Assembly: GCA_021813745.1 (NCBI GenBank) | Contig: JAKAJO010000135.1 | Coordinates: 31,047-95,046 of the forward strand | Direction: 5' to 3' | Source: Acidobacteriota bacterium | GTDB lineage: Bacteria; Acidobacteriota; Terriglobia; Terriglobales; Acidobacteriaceae | Length of the DNA stretch: 64,000 nucleotides | Part shown: piece after piece, positions 36,082 through 44,864 of the stretch | How positions within the stretch are numbered: the stretch's first letter is position 1 | How the letters are laid out: each line of letters starts with the position of its first letter | The notes under the pieces: generated by a model | Seen by the model: the letters and a program-made list of their open reading frames with translations, nothing else | Database searches by the model: none | Told to the model about the DNA's origin: nothing | Position numbers and translations under genes: made by a program

Positions 36082-36951
36082 ATGATCAAGGGAGTTTCCT
36101 TTCTTCGCCCAGCCCTCAGCAGCGCGGTCCATGACCGGCTCGCGAGTTTTTTTGCCGCGCTGGGCTTTGCCGAGGGCAAGGGGTGGAAAGACGGAGCAGG
36201 TCAGGGTTCGTCCTTTTTGGCGCCGCTTGGCAATCTGGAGTTTGTGCAGCGCGGGATGCCGTGGACAGCCGACATCCTCATTGAGGTCACGTCGCTCGAC
36301 GCGGCGTATCAGGCGGCGGCCACGTGGTTCCGCGTACACAAGCTCGATGATCTTCCTACACGGCTCTCGCCAATTACCGAGACGCACTGGAAATCGCGCA
36401 TCTTCACTGTTGAACCAGAGCCCGGCTATCGCTTCAGCGTATGGGCCTGGGCGGATCCGTTGAAAGGCAAGCCTGTCGCCGTGGAAGGCGATCTTGCTGC
36501 AAACGGCATGAAGTTTGCCGTCGTCGTTGCTCGCTGGAATGCTGTCATTACAGATCGGCTTCTGGAGGGTGCGCTGGATGCGCTCCTGCGGAGCGGCGCC
36601 TCGCGCGAATCAATCCAGATCGTGCGTGTTCCCGGAGCCTGGGAAGTTCCCGGAGCCGCACGCACCCTCGCGAATCAGCGAAGTGTTGACGCGATCATCG
36701 CCCTCGGCTGCCTTCTGCGCGGCGAGACTGCGCACTATGAAGCCATCTACAACGAAGTGGCGCGCGGCATCGGTCAATCCCAGCAGGAGACAGGTGTGCC
36801 TCACGCCTTTGGTGTCCTTACATGCGAGACCCTTGAGCAGGCCCTCAATCGCGCCGGAATCAAGGCGGGCAACAAAGGGTTTGAGGCTGCCCTGGCAGCG
36901 ATTGAAATGGTAAGTGTGCAGCGCAAGCTTCGGCAAGGCGGCGCCGCGTGA
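36082..36951 (+). CDS. ribH: VOC/glyoxalase-like domain fused to 6,7-dimethyl-8-ribityllumazine synthase
   Basis: The 289-residue product has two parts. Residues 1-130 look like a VOC-fold (glyoxalase/bleomycin-resistance) unit: VHDRLASFFAALGF, GNLEFVQRGMPWTADILIEV and RIFTVEPEPGYRFSVWAWADP. Residues 143-289 are lumazine synthase, which makes the riboflavin precursor from the ribitylamino-uracil and the four-carbon phosphate: VPGAWEVPGA, LGCLLRGETAHYE with catalytic His218, FGVLTCETLEQAL and AGNKGFEAAL. Met143 has no Shine-Dalgarno sequence, so the fusion is probably made as one chain. Normal RibH is about 155 residues. It overlaps nusB by 4 bp, the usual ribH-nusB arrangement. The role of the N-terminal domain is unknown. 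Confidence 0.88.
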   Translation: MIKGVSFLRPALSSAVHDRLASFFAALGFAEGKGWKDGAGQGSSFLAPLGNLEFVQRGMPWTADILIEVTSLDAAYQAAATWFRVHKLDDLPTRLSPITETHWKSRIFTVEPEPGYRFSVWAWADPLKGKPVAVEGDLAANGMKFAVVVARWNAVITDRLLEGALDALLRSGASRESIQIVRVPGAWEVPGAARTLANQRSVDAIIALGCLLRGETAHYEAIYNEVARGIGQSQQETGVPHAFGVLTCETLEQALNRAGIKAGNKGFEAALAAIEMVSVQRKLRQGGAA

Positions 36952-37367
36952 CCGCCGGGACCCGTCGCAAGTCGCGGGAGCTTGCCATGCAGATGCTTTT
37001 TCAGGCGGATGTGGGCAAACAGACGCCGGAACAGGTGCGCGCCACTTTCTGGAAGGCCTGCGGAGAGGTGGAGCCTGAAGTGCAAGGCTTTGCTGAGGAT
37101 CTCTTTCGCGCTGCGGTGATGCATCAGGAACGGATTGACCAACTCATCGTATCCAACTCGAAACATTGGCGGCTGGAACGGATGTCCGCAGTCGATCGCA
37201 ACCTGCTCCGCATGGCAATTGGGGAGATGCTCGGCTTCAAAGGGACGCCCTATCCGATCGTTATCAATGAAGCACTGGAGATCGGACGCCGCTATTCCGC
37301 GCCCGAATCCATCAATTTCCTCAATGGAATGCTTGACTCTGTTGCCCGCGCACTCTTGGCTGAGTAA
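36948..37367 (+). CDS. nusB: Transcription antitermination factor NusB
   Basis: The 139-residue all-helical protein acts with NusE/S10 at boxA in rRNA antitermination. It shows the RRKSRELAMQMLFQADV N-terminus, the ERMSAVDRNLLRMAIGEM segment and PYPIVINEALEIGRRYSAPESINFLNGMLD. The start is GTG overlapping the ribH stop (GTGA), so translation is coupled. Confidence 0.95.
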   Translation: MTAGTRRKSRELAMQMLFQADVGKQTPEQVRATFWKACGEVEPEVQGFAEDLFRAAVMHQERIDQLIVSNSKHWRLERMSAVDRNLLRMAIGEMLGFKGTPYPIVINEALEIGRRYSAPESINFLNGMLDSVARALLAE

Positions 37368-37532
37368 TCCTGCGGCGGACGATTTGGCTTTCGGTTTGCG
37401 TTGCTCGCAGTCTAAGGGCCAGCAGGATGCTCCAGAAGACTGGAGATGATGTTTATGGGCCTATTTGCAGCGCAGGAGATAATTTGATACGCTCAGGCTT
37501 TCCTGAGTCGCAGTGAAAGGAGAAACGTCCTC

Positions 37533-37925
37533 ATGGCGGAAGATAATAAGGTTCAAGGACTTGCGTGGTTCATTGCAGGACTGGGCGTGGGCGCGCTCGT
37601 GGGCATCCTCTATGCTCCCAAGAGCGGCAAAGAAACCCGGGAAGATCTGGCTCAAGGCGCGCGGGAAGGTACCGAGTATCTGCGCACACGGACCCGTCAG
37701 GCCGTCGATCAGATGGGTAACTTGGTGGACAAGGGGAAAGAGCAGGTGGGTGATTACGTGGACCGCGGCCGTGATGCAATTGATCGCGGACGTGCGCACT
37801 GGGAAGAATTCGTCGAACGCGGCAGGTCTCTTGTCAATGACCAGACAAGCCGCGTTTCTGCTGCCGTGGATGCGGGCCGTGAGGCCTATCGCAGCGCCAG
37901 CGCTCCCACAAATACGCCCGAATAA
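37533..37925 (+). CDS. YtxH-domain protein
   Basis: This is a 130-residue protein with one N-terminal membrane or amphipathic segment (WFIAGLGVGALVGILYAPKSGKETR), the standard YtxH signature. A long charged helix with repeated DRGRD/ERGR units follows. Its role is not well established; YtxH proteins are associated with envelope stress in some bacteria. AAAGGAG precedes the ATG. A DUF948-like gene follows on the same strand at 133 bp; that pairing is common. Confidence 0.88.
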   Translation: MAEDNKVQGLAWFIAGLGVGALVGILYAPKSGKETREDLAQGAREGTEYLRTRTRQAVDQMGNLVDKGKEQVGDYVDRGRDAIDRGRAHWEEFVERGRSLVNDQTSRVSAAVDAGREAYRSASAPTNTPE

Positions 37926-38058
37926 TGTCGCAACTCCACCGGGTGCTGTTCACTGTCGCATAAAGATGGCGTGCAGCGGTTGATTGCAGCCTAAACTTGA
38001 GAAAGGTGCGCGGAGCGAGCCCGTAAGGCAAAGTGCTCCGCGCATGACTTGAAGCACG

Positions 38059-38577
38059 ATGAGCATCCATACCGATACGCTTTTGCTTATCTTTGTTGCG
38101 GCTACCGGAGTGGCCGTCCTTCTGCAAGCCGTAGTCCTTCTTGCGATCTATCTCGCAATGCGCAAAACCACGGCTATGCTCCAGGAGCAACTGGATGAAT
38201 TGCGCGCATCGGTCATGCCAGTCGTGACGGGCACGCAAAGGCTTCTTACCAGCGTGGGACCGCACATCGAATCGGTTGTCGAAGATATGGCCGAGATGGC
38301 GAAGAGTCTGCGTGCGCAAAATGCGTCATTTCAATCATCAGCAACGGAGATCCTTGCAAGAATTGAGCGTCAGGCAGGCCGCGTCGATGCCATGTTCACC
38401 ACTGTCCTCGATACCGTGGATCGAGCAAGCTCGGTAGTCGTAGACACCATCAACACCCCGCTTCGTCAGCTTTCAGGAATCGCAGCATTCGCCAAGGCAG
38501 CCCTCGGCGCGTTCCGCTCTGTACCGTCAGTGCCACGTCCTACGCATTCAGCCGCGGACAAAGATATGTTCGTGTAG
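38059..38577 (+). CDS. DUF948-like membrane protein
   Basis: The 172-residue product has one N-terminal transmembrane helix (LLLIFVAATGVAVLLQAVVLLAIYLAM). A long helical, probably coiled-coil region follows (LQEQLDELRASV, SVVEDMAEMAKSLRAQNA, ATEILARIERQAGRVDAM), and a short disordered tail ends the protein. It looks like the membrane-anchored partner of the YtxH protein upstream. No catalytic motif. Confidence 0.75.
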   Translation: MSIHTDTLLLIFVAATGVAVLLQAVVLLAIYLAMRKTTAMLQEQLDELRASVMPVVTGTQRLLTSVGPHIESVVEDMAEMAKSLRAQNASFQSSATEILARIERQAGRVDAMFTTVLDTVDRASSVVVDTINTPLRQLSGIAAFAKAALGAFRSVPSVPRPTHSAADKDMFV

Positions 38578-38601
38578 TCTTGGGAACCAGGGGGTTCCCA
38601 C

Positions 38602-39648
38602 ATGCGTCCTGGCTCTGTTGTTTGCTCATTACTTCTCAATTTGGCGGTGTTGCAAGTAGCACTCGCCCAGTCCACGCCCTCGGCGGCCCTCCTCGTCCTT
38701 TCTAAAACGGATCACACCCTCGCCATCGTCAATCCCGCAACGCTGCAGGTGGTCGCCAAGGCTCCCGTCGGCAACGACCCACATGAGGTGATTGCCTCCT
38801 CGGATGGCCGCACGGCCTACGTCTCCAACTACGGCTTCGGCGAGTATCACACTATTGCGGTCATCGATCTCACCGGACAGAAGGCGCTCCCGTCCATCGA
38901 CCTGGGCCCGTTGCGCGGACCCCATGGCCTGGCCTTCGTGGATGACAAGCTCTGGTTCACAGCGGAGGCTGCAAAAGCCATCGGACGCTACGATCCCGCC
39001 ACCCACAAAGTCGATTGGATCATGGGAACCGGCCAGAATCGCACCCATATGGTCTACGTTTTTCCCGGTGCCAAGCGGATCCTCACCACCAATGTGAACT
39101 CTGCCACCGTCACGATCCTCGACCATACCAACGGTCCCGCGGGCGTGCCTGCCGCACTGCCACCCGGCATCCATCGCCTGCCCGGCCCTCCCGGCGGCGA
39201 CTGGAATGAGACCGTCATTCCCGTGGGCCGCGGTTCCGAAGGCTTTGACGTGACGCCCGACGGCAAAGAAGTTTGGGTCGCCAATGCGTGGGACGGCACC
39301 CTCTCCGTCATCGACTTGCAGGCGAGAAAGGTCGTCGCCACGCTTGATGCGCATGTGCGCAGTGCCAATCGCATCAAGTTCACGCCGGACGGCAAGCTAG
39401 CCTTCGTCTCGCTGCTCGACGGCCCTGATGTCGTCATTCTTGACACAGCGACGCGCAAGGTCATTCAGCGATTACCTGTCGGCAGCGGTTCCGCTGGCAT
39501 CCTCATGCAGCCGGATGGCAAGCGTGCCTACGTCTCCTGCGGACCCGACAACAACGTCGCTGTCATTGACCTTAAAACCCTCAAGATCATCGGTCGCATT
39601 CATCCAGGCGGCAATCCCGACGGCCTCGCCTGGGCCGTACAGCACTAA
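38602..39648 (+). CDS. Exported YVTN-family beta-propeller protein
   Basis: The 348-residue product has a short signal peptide (SVVCSLLLNLAVLQVALAQ) and about seven blades of YVTN-type repeats: LVLSKTDHTLAIVNPATLQVV, VWVANAWDGTLSVIDLQARKVV, AYVSCGPDNNVAVIDLKTLKII. Proteins like this are structural or ligand-binding and usually not enzymatic. It begins 24 bp after the DUF948-like gene on the same strand; a shared transcript is possible but no shared function is obvious. Confidence 0.88.
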   Translation: MRPGSVVCSLLLNLAVLQVALAQSTPSAALLVLSKTDHTLAIVNPATLQVVAKAPVGNDPHEVIASSDGRTAYVSNYGFGEYHTIAVIDLTGQKALPSIDLGPLRGPHGLAFVDDKLWFTAEAAKAIGRYDPATHKVDWIMGTGQNRTHMVYVFPGAKRILTTNVNSATVTILDHTNGPAGVPAALPPGIHRLPGPPGGDWNETVIPVGRGSEGFDVTPDGKEVWVANAWDGTLSVIDLQARKVVATLDAHVRSANRIKFTPDGKLAFVSLLDGPDVVILDTATRKVIQRLPVGSGSAGILMQPDGKRAYVSCGPDNNVAVIDLKTLKIIGRIHPGGNPDGLAWAVQH

Positions 39649-39871
39649 GTCCGCCGCACGCGAGCAAAGACGCATACAGGGACAGCTTTGCCTGTAAATC
39701 GATCATTGCGGCTGATTGTTTGGGCAGATGCGGAATGGCTGGGCAGGTGTACAAAGCTGACGTGGCCCAGGTTTATTGGACCATTCGCGACTCACTGATC
39801 TCGATTGCTGAAGCTCCCGGGCGAATTGCAGACGTTTGGGGCAGTCAACGATGGTATGCCAATCCACAAGG

Positions 39872-41191
39872 TCAGGGTTCGACGTAGTCGCCTTGGCTTT
39901 CCGCCGTGCTGGTTGTTGAGTTGGGCTGCGTGACCGATAGGATACTGCTGCTGCTCTGGCTGATCTGTGCTCCCCACGTTACATCCGCTCCTGTGGGGGG
40001 CGTGGGCAAGAAGCCGTGCAGGCTGGAAAGGTCGGGAATGGTGATGCTGGTCGCCCCATTCAGATAATTCGCTGAAGCCGAGACTCTCATGGAGTACTGA
40101 TCGGTTCCAATCGCTCCGTTTGTCCCATCGGTCCAGAACAAGCTAGCCCCGTACGCGTTCCCCGGTTTACCCGAAAATCCAGTATAACTGCTGAAGTCAA
40201 ACGTGGGCCGCGCAGCGGGGGTGGGGCCGGAATAAGACCATGGAGCGGGAAAGTTGAACGTCATCGGGCCCGCGCTGGTTGAATTCACGGTGACCGAGAC
40301 ACTCTCCGAGAGGCTCAAATTCAGGAAGTCAGATGCGACCAAGGTATAGAAGTCCCCGTTCTCCGTTGCTGCAGCCGGCAGCGCTGGATACTGATACTGC
40401 GTGCTGAAAGAGCCAATCAGTATGCCGCTCGGTCCGAGATTGAACCATGCACTGACCCCCGGAGAGCTGAACTGTGAAGGAACATTACTGTACGTGATTG
40501 ATTGTGGCGTCGTCTGATCAGTCGCCCCCAGAAAAATCGCAGTCCCGCCGTTGAGGGAACCAGGTACCGTCTGACTGGAGACGTTGCGTGCCGCCACAAC
40601 ATCGCCCGAGGAGTCCATGGCGAACACTTCCACACGGTCGGTGCCAATCGGCGCACCAAAGCTCCCGCTCGCATTCACCGACGCGAAGAGCTGCTGCGTC
40701 GCTTGGGCCCCATTGATGGCCACCACGAGCAGGCTCGAAGCAGATGGGATGGCGCTTGCATTGACGTTCACAGTGAGAGCGCCCGTCGGCCCTCCTGGAT
40801 TCGCCTGCGTGGCTCCCTGCAGGGTGTAGGGACACCACAGCGTAGCCGATGTGCCATCCGCGGTGCTCGCCTCCACCACAGTTTCAAGCGTTGTAGCGTA
40901 CTGCTGGACTCCCACCGTTTGCGGCAATGGATTGCAAATGTACGCGACTGCAAAGGTCGTGGTGCCACTGGGCAATGAGAAACTCAGACCGCCGGACGTC
41001 AGTGCCTCAGCCTGATACGCGCCGGAACCAACTTGTACCGCCGCGACCGAAGGTGTCGCGGGAGCAAAAGCTACATTCACCGTGGTGCCGCCGCTATTCG
41101 ATGTTCCTGAACCACTGTAGTTGCTGCCACACCCGGCAACAAGCCCAAACAGAAATGCGAGAATCAATAGGCGAAAGACTCCTGAAGACAT
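39872..41191 (-). CDS. Lipoprotein of unknown function, Ser/Thr/Gly-rich
   Basis: This is 439 residues from ATG 41191 (MSSGVFRLLILAFLFGLVAGCGSN), with lipobox VAGC. The rest is low in charge and rich in Ser, Thr, Gly and Ala with beta-strand character, as in cell-surface Ig-like proteins. An AAAGGA Shine-Dalgarno sequence supports this start over an upstream one at 41500. No enzymatic motif is visible. It lies convergent to the propeller gene. Confidence 0.75.
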   Translation of the reverse strand: MSSGVFRLLILAFLFGLVAGCGSNYSGSGTSNSGGTTVNVAFAPATPSVAAVQVGSGAYQAEALTSGGLSFSLPSGTTTFAVAYICNPLPQTVGVQQYATTLETVVEASTADGTSATLWCPYTLQGATQANPGGPTGALTVNVNASAIPSASSLLVVAINGAQATQQLFASVNASGSFGAPIGTDRVEVFAMDSSGDVVAARNVSSQTVPGSLNGGTAIFLGATDQTTPQSITYSNVPSQFSSPGVSAWFNLGPSGILIGSFSTQYQYPALPAAATENGDFYTLVASDFLNLSLSESVSVTVNSTSAGPMTFNFPAPWSYSGPTPAARPTFDFSSYTGFSGKPGNAYGASLFWTDGTNGAIGTDQYSMRVSASANYLNGATSITIPDLSSLHGFLPTPPTGADVTWGAQISQSSSSILSVTQPNSTTSTAESQGDYVEP

Positions 41192-41500
41192 TTTGATCCT
41201 TTCGAGATGGAACACTCGAAATGCAGGGAGCAGGGCGGTTTGGTTGGCGCGCGTCATCGCATCTTGGTCCGGATGTCCCGGGAGATCATCCGCCTCAGCG
41301 GCCATTCTATTCATTTGCGTTGCCGCGCGACACCTTAGATTGCACTCGCCTTCTTCTATTTCTGGAAAGAGAAAATCGGTCTCGGTCCATATGGAGTTCA
41401 GCGTAATGGTCGAAGAACCGCCCGTGCTGACCTGATGTGTCCCATCACGCCGAGTCGGCCCAGCTTGAGGGTCGCACGGCGAAAGGGATGCATCGAGCAA

Positions 41501-41529
41501 AGGGCCGGGACTCCCGTAGTCCCGGCCCT
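41501..41529. terminator. Strong hairpin between the GH51 gene and the lipoprotein gene
   Basis: A perfect 12-bp stem, AGGGCCGGGACT and AGTCCCGGCCCT, with loop CCCGT, and flanking GAGCA/TGCTC that can extend it. It lies 17 bp after the GH51 stop on the minus strand. There is no long U-run, so efficiency is uncertain. Confidence 0.55.
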
Positions 41530-41545
41530 CTGCTCGTTCGCCGCC

Positions 41546-43456
41546 CTACTTCTCGTCGATCTGCAACACCTGAATCGAGTACGCGGGCAGCGTGTGGCTG
41601 AACTTGCCGCTCACCTGCACCGTCGAGTCCACCGGCACAATCCGCTCTGGGTCGGTGATGCTGTTGGTCGCCTGCGTATCCGGCGCGGTCAGGCTCACCA
41701 GCTTCGCCGTCCCCGCCACCCGCGCGCCACTCAGGTCAATCTCCACCGGCTGCGGCTCTGAAGAGGCATTCACAAGCTTCACGTAGAGCTGCTTCTTCGC
41801 CGTGTTCTTTGTGATGGAGTAGAAGAACTTGCCGCCTGCTCCCGTTGCCTCTGCCTGCATCGTGTGGTCGCCCAGATACGACGCAAACATCACCTGCGCC
41901 CAGTAGCTCGGCGAGCCGTAGCTCTGCAGCGTGTCATAGCCAATCAGGTCGCTCTCCCACTGCATCCCGCCCGGATTCACGTTCACAAACATCGGCGCAT
42001 AGCTCGCCATAATCACAATGTCGCTGTTCCGCTCCAGTCCAGTCATCCATGCCGCATCGCCCAGCGCCGCGCCCATGTTCGGTGTCGGCGTGCCCTCGCG
42101 CGTGGCCCACTCGCCCACAAAGATCTTCGGCCCATTGCGGTCCGTCTTGTCATAGTGCGTCGCATCGTGAAAGTTCTGCGTCGCGCGCACATAGAAGTGC
42201 TCATCCAGCACATCGGGCCGCGTGCCCTTCACCGGCGCCGTTGCGATGAGCTGCAACTCCGGATACTTTGCCTTGATTGCTTTGTAGAACTGCGCATAGC
42301 GGCCGTCGTAGCTGCCCGACTTGTCAAACCAATCCTCATTGCCAATCTCGACATACTTCAGCGCAAATGGCGCCGGATGTCCGTCCTTGGCGCGCTCGGC
42401 GCCCCACTTCGTGTCGGTCCCTCCGGTCAGGTACTCAATCTCATCCAGCGCGTCCTGCACATAGGGCTCCAGCGCCGCGCCCGGCTCCACATGCTCGCCC
42501 TTCAGCGAGTAGCCGGCATACACCGCCAGCACCGGCTGCATCTTCAGGTCCTCACACCACTCCAGAAATTCCAGCAGCCCCATGCCATCTGAAGATTGAT
42601 AGCCCCAAGGGCTCGGGTGCGTGGGCCGATCCACCAGCGGGCCAATCGTCTTCTTCCATTCAAAGCGCTCGTTGATGTGGTCGCCCTCCAGATAGTTGCC
42701 GCCCGGCAACCGCAGAAACTGCGGATGCATCGCTGCCATCTTCTCCATCAGGTCGATGCGATTGCCATTGGCGCGATCGTGATAGGTCGGAGGAAACAAC
42801 GACACCAGATCCAGCCACAGCGAACCGGCATGCCCCACCGTCAGCACCAGGTGGTTCGCCGCCGAGGGCTGGATATCGCCCGCAGTGGTCAGGGTGAAGT
42901 CGTATTGCTTCCACGCGCTTGTCAGGCCGTTCACGGTCGTCCGCGCCACCACCCTGCCGGTGTTGTTCTGGACAAGACTCACCAGCACAGGCCCCATGTC
43001 CGCCGTGTCGGTCTTCGCATAGAAGGAACCCTTGTAAGCCGTGTTGGGCCGCAGAGCCATGCCCCAGTAACCCACATTCAGCAGCCCGGCTTCATTCCTG
43101 GCATCGGCCTTCTCCACTGTCAGCTTCATGCTGTGCGGCAGCGCTTGGCTCGGGCCGGTCCCGGTGTCCTCGGTCATTTTGGCTGCGGCGTCGCCGTTCT
43201 CGACGAGATACCAACTCTCGATTCCCGACCAGTTGCCGCGAAATGTCCGGTTGCGTACCATCTCCGCGTACAGCCCGCCGTCATAAGAGTAGTTGATCTC
43301 CTCCGTCATCAGGCCGTAGAGCGTCGGGCTCACGGCTGCTTTTGGCTGGTCCGGGTGGATGGTGAGTGTCACTGGCGCATTTTGCGCCACGGTGAGTGTC
43401 GCACAGAGGGCGAGCCCAGCCAGCACGGGGATTCTGGCAAACGTTTTCTCGTACAT
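41546..43456 (-). CDS. Exported GH51-type alpha-L-arabinofuranosidase
   Basis: The 636-residue product has a signal peptide (ARIPVLAGLALCATLTVAQ). The N-terminal half is a carbohydrate-binding-like beta domain (LTVEKADARNEAGLLNVGYWG). A TIM barrel follows with the acid/base Glu374 in EIGNEDW and nucleophile Glu449 in VGEWATRE, then a C-terminal beta domain. This fits alpha-L-arabinofuranosidases, which remove arabinose side chains from plant polysaccharides. The Shine-Dalgarno sequence is AAAGGGAG. The start 43456 is preferred over 43519. Confidence 0.9.
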   Translation of the reverse strand: MYEKTFARIPVLAGLALCATLTVAQNAPVTLTIHPDQPKAAVSPTLYGLMTEEINYSYDGGLYAEMVRNRTFRGNWSGIESWYLVENGDAAAKMTEDTGTGPSQALPHSMKLTVEKADARNEAGLLNVGYWGMALRPNTAYKGSFYAKTDTADMGPVLVSLVQNNTGRVVARTTVNGLTSAWKQYDFTLTTAGDIQPSAANHLVLTVGHAGSLWLDLVSLFPPTYHDRANGNRIDLMEKMAAMHPQFLRLPGGNYLEGDHINERFEWKKTIGPLVDRPTHPSPWGYQSSDGMGLLEFLEWCEDLKMQPVLAVYAGYSLKGEHVEPGAALEPYVQDALDEIEYLTGGTDTKWGAERAKDGHPAPFALKYVEIGNEDWFDKSGSYDGRYAQFYKAIKAKYPELQLIATAPVKGTRPDVLDEHFYVRATQNFHDATHYDKTDRNGPKIFVGEWATREGTPTPNMGAALGDAAWMTGLERNSDIVIMASYAPMFVNVNPGGMQWESDLIGYDTLQSYGSPSYWAQVMFASYLGDHTMQAEATGAGGKFFYSITKNTAKKQLYVKLVNASSEPQPVEIDLSGARVAGTAKLVSLTAPDTQATNSITDPERIVPVDSTVQVSGKFSHTLPAYSIQVLQIDEK

Positions 43457-43531
43457 CGAAAGTCTCCCTTTAAATCGCTGCCGCGCCAGTATAAATGCAT
43501 TTACGCCTGGGCTGTCCACCGGCAGCGCAAG

Positions 43532-44650
43532 CTACACAATCCATCCGCCGCCTACCACCTCGTCGCCGTCGTAGAAAACAGCCGACTGGCCCGGGGTTAC
43601 CGCCCGCTGCGGCTCGTCAAAGGTTGCCAGCGCCTCGTCTGGAAGCGGACCCGGCTCCAGCGTCGCCCAGGCTGGCTCATGGCGATGGCGAATCTTCACC
43701 TTCACCCGCATCGGGCTCTTCAGCCCGGCAATGCTGATCCAGTTCACCTGGTTCGCGCGCAGCGTCGTTGTCGCCAGCTCGGCATCGGCGCCCACCGTCA
43801 CGCGATGGCTCGCTGGGTCAATCTGCAGCACATACAGTGGCGTCGGCGACGACACGCCCAGCCCCTTCCGCTGGCCTACGGTGAAGTTGGAAATCCCCTC
43901 GTGCCGTCCCAGCACCGCGCCGTCGGCTGCCACCAACTCGCCCGCAGTCTCCGGCATCGTCTCGCCCTGTTCTTCCAGATACGCCGTCAGGAACTGCTTA
44001 TAGTCCCCCCCAGGAATGAAGCAGATCTCCTGCGAGTCCGGCTTCTCCGCCAGCGCCAGCCCCTGCCTCCGCGCCTCTTCGCGCACCTCCGGCTTGGTCA
44101 GTCGCCCCAGCGGGAAGAGCGTATGCGCCAGTTGCTCCTGCGTCAGGCCAAACAGAAAATACGTCTGATCCTTCGCCAGGTCCGCCGGCCGCTTCAGGAT
44201 CCACCTGCCGCGCTGTGGATCGTACTCATTGATTGCGTAATGGCCCGTTGCAATCCGCTCTGCGCCTATCGACCGCGCCGTCTGCAGCAACTGGTCAAAC
44301 TTCAGGTGGTTGTTGCACAGCGAGCAGGGAATCGGCGTCCGCCCGGCCAGATATTCCGAGACGAACGGCCGGACGACATCCTGCTCGAACCTCGCCTCCT
44401 GGTTCACCACGTAGTAGGGAATGCCAAGCTGGCGAGCCACACGCCGCGCATCATACACATCGTCCAGGGAGCAGCAGCGCCCGGCCTTCGGCGCATCGGG
44501 AATGCCGTGCTTGCCGGCAAGCCGCGTTTGGTCCCAGAGCTGAAGCGTTAGCCCGACGATAGAAGCGCCCTCGCGGGCCAGCATCGCCGCGGCCGTTGAG
44601 GAGTCCACCCCTCCGGACATGGCAACGGCAATTGTCTGTTGCTCAGACAT
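43532..44650 (-). CDS. mnmA: tRNA-specific 2-thiouridylase MnmA
   Basis: The 372-residue enzyme thiolates U34 of Lys, Glu and Gln tRNAs, using ATP and sulfur from a cysteine-desulfurase relay. The PP-loop AMSGGVDSSTAA, the catalytic Cys pair in PIPCSLCNN and SQEICFIPGGDYKQF, and the ATGHYAI segment are all present. A TATACT box lies 9 nt before the ATG with no Shine-Dalgarno sequence. iscS is upstream on the same strand with 214 bp between, so the sulfur donor and user are neighbours. Confidence 0.95.
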   Translation of the reverse strand: MSEQQTIAVAMSGGVDSSTAAAMLAREGASIVGLTLQLWDQTRLAGKHGIPDAPKAGRCCSLDDVYDARRVARQLGIPYYVVNQEARFEQDVVRPFVSEYLAGRTPIPCSLCNNHLKFDQLLQTARSIGAERIATGHYAINEYDPQRGRWILKRPADLAKDQTYFLFGLTQEQLAHTLFPLGRLTKPEVREEARRQGLALAEKPDSQEICFIPGGDYKQFLTAYLEEQGETMPETAGELVAADGAVLGRHEGISNFTVGQRKGLGVSSPTPLYVLQIDPASHRVTVGADAELATTTLRANQVNWISIAGLKSPMRVKVKIRHRHEPAWATLEPGPLPDEALATFDEPQRAVTPGQSAVFYDGDEVVGGGWIV

Positions 44651-44659
44651 GACTTTTCT

Positions 44660-44665
44660 AGTATA
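44660..44665 (-). promoter_or_regulatory. -10-like box of mnmA, near-leaderless position
   Basis: TATACT on the minus strand, 9 nt before the mnmA ATG. The predicted transcript would begin 1-3 nt before the start codon. Confidence 0.4.
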
Positions 44666-44864
44666 CGACCGAATCAGTCCGATTCCAGATTTCCGGCCAG
44701 CGCTGCCGGTTGATTTTGCCTGTCAAGAGGGAAGTTTTATAAGTCATTTATTATCTTATGGTTAATTTTGCATATTAGTTCTGCGAAACTTCTATTCTGG
44801 AAAAGGATAGGAGAAATCCATGCAAAATCATCTCGCAGCTCGAACCTGGCGCCGTGCGGCAAGC
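44666..44864. other. AT-rich intergenic stretch between mnmA and iscS with an orphan + strand RBS
   Basis: The region 44730-44800 is clearly richer in A+T than its neighbours. On the + strand it leads to AGGATAGGAG and an ATG at 44820, but the frame that follows runs antisense into iscS and its sequence is not protein-like. It may be the remnant of a lost gene's start or a promoter for an antisense transcript. Confidence 0.3.

Noticed and set aside
42596..44551. A 651-codon open frame on the + strand, antisense to GH51 and mnmA
   Set aside because: It is rich in Arg, His and Pro without domain structure and lies opposite two well-supported enzymes, so it is a GC-bias shadow.
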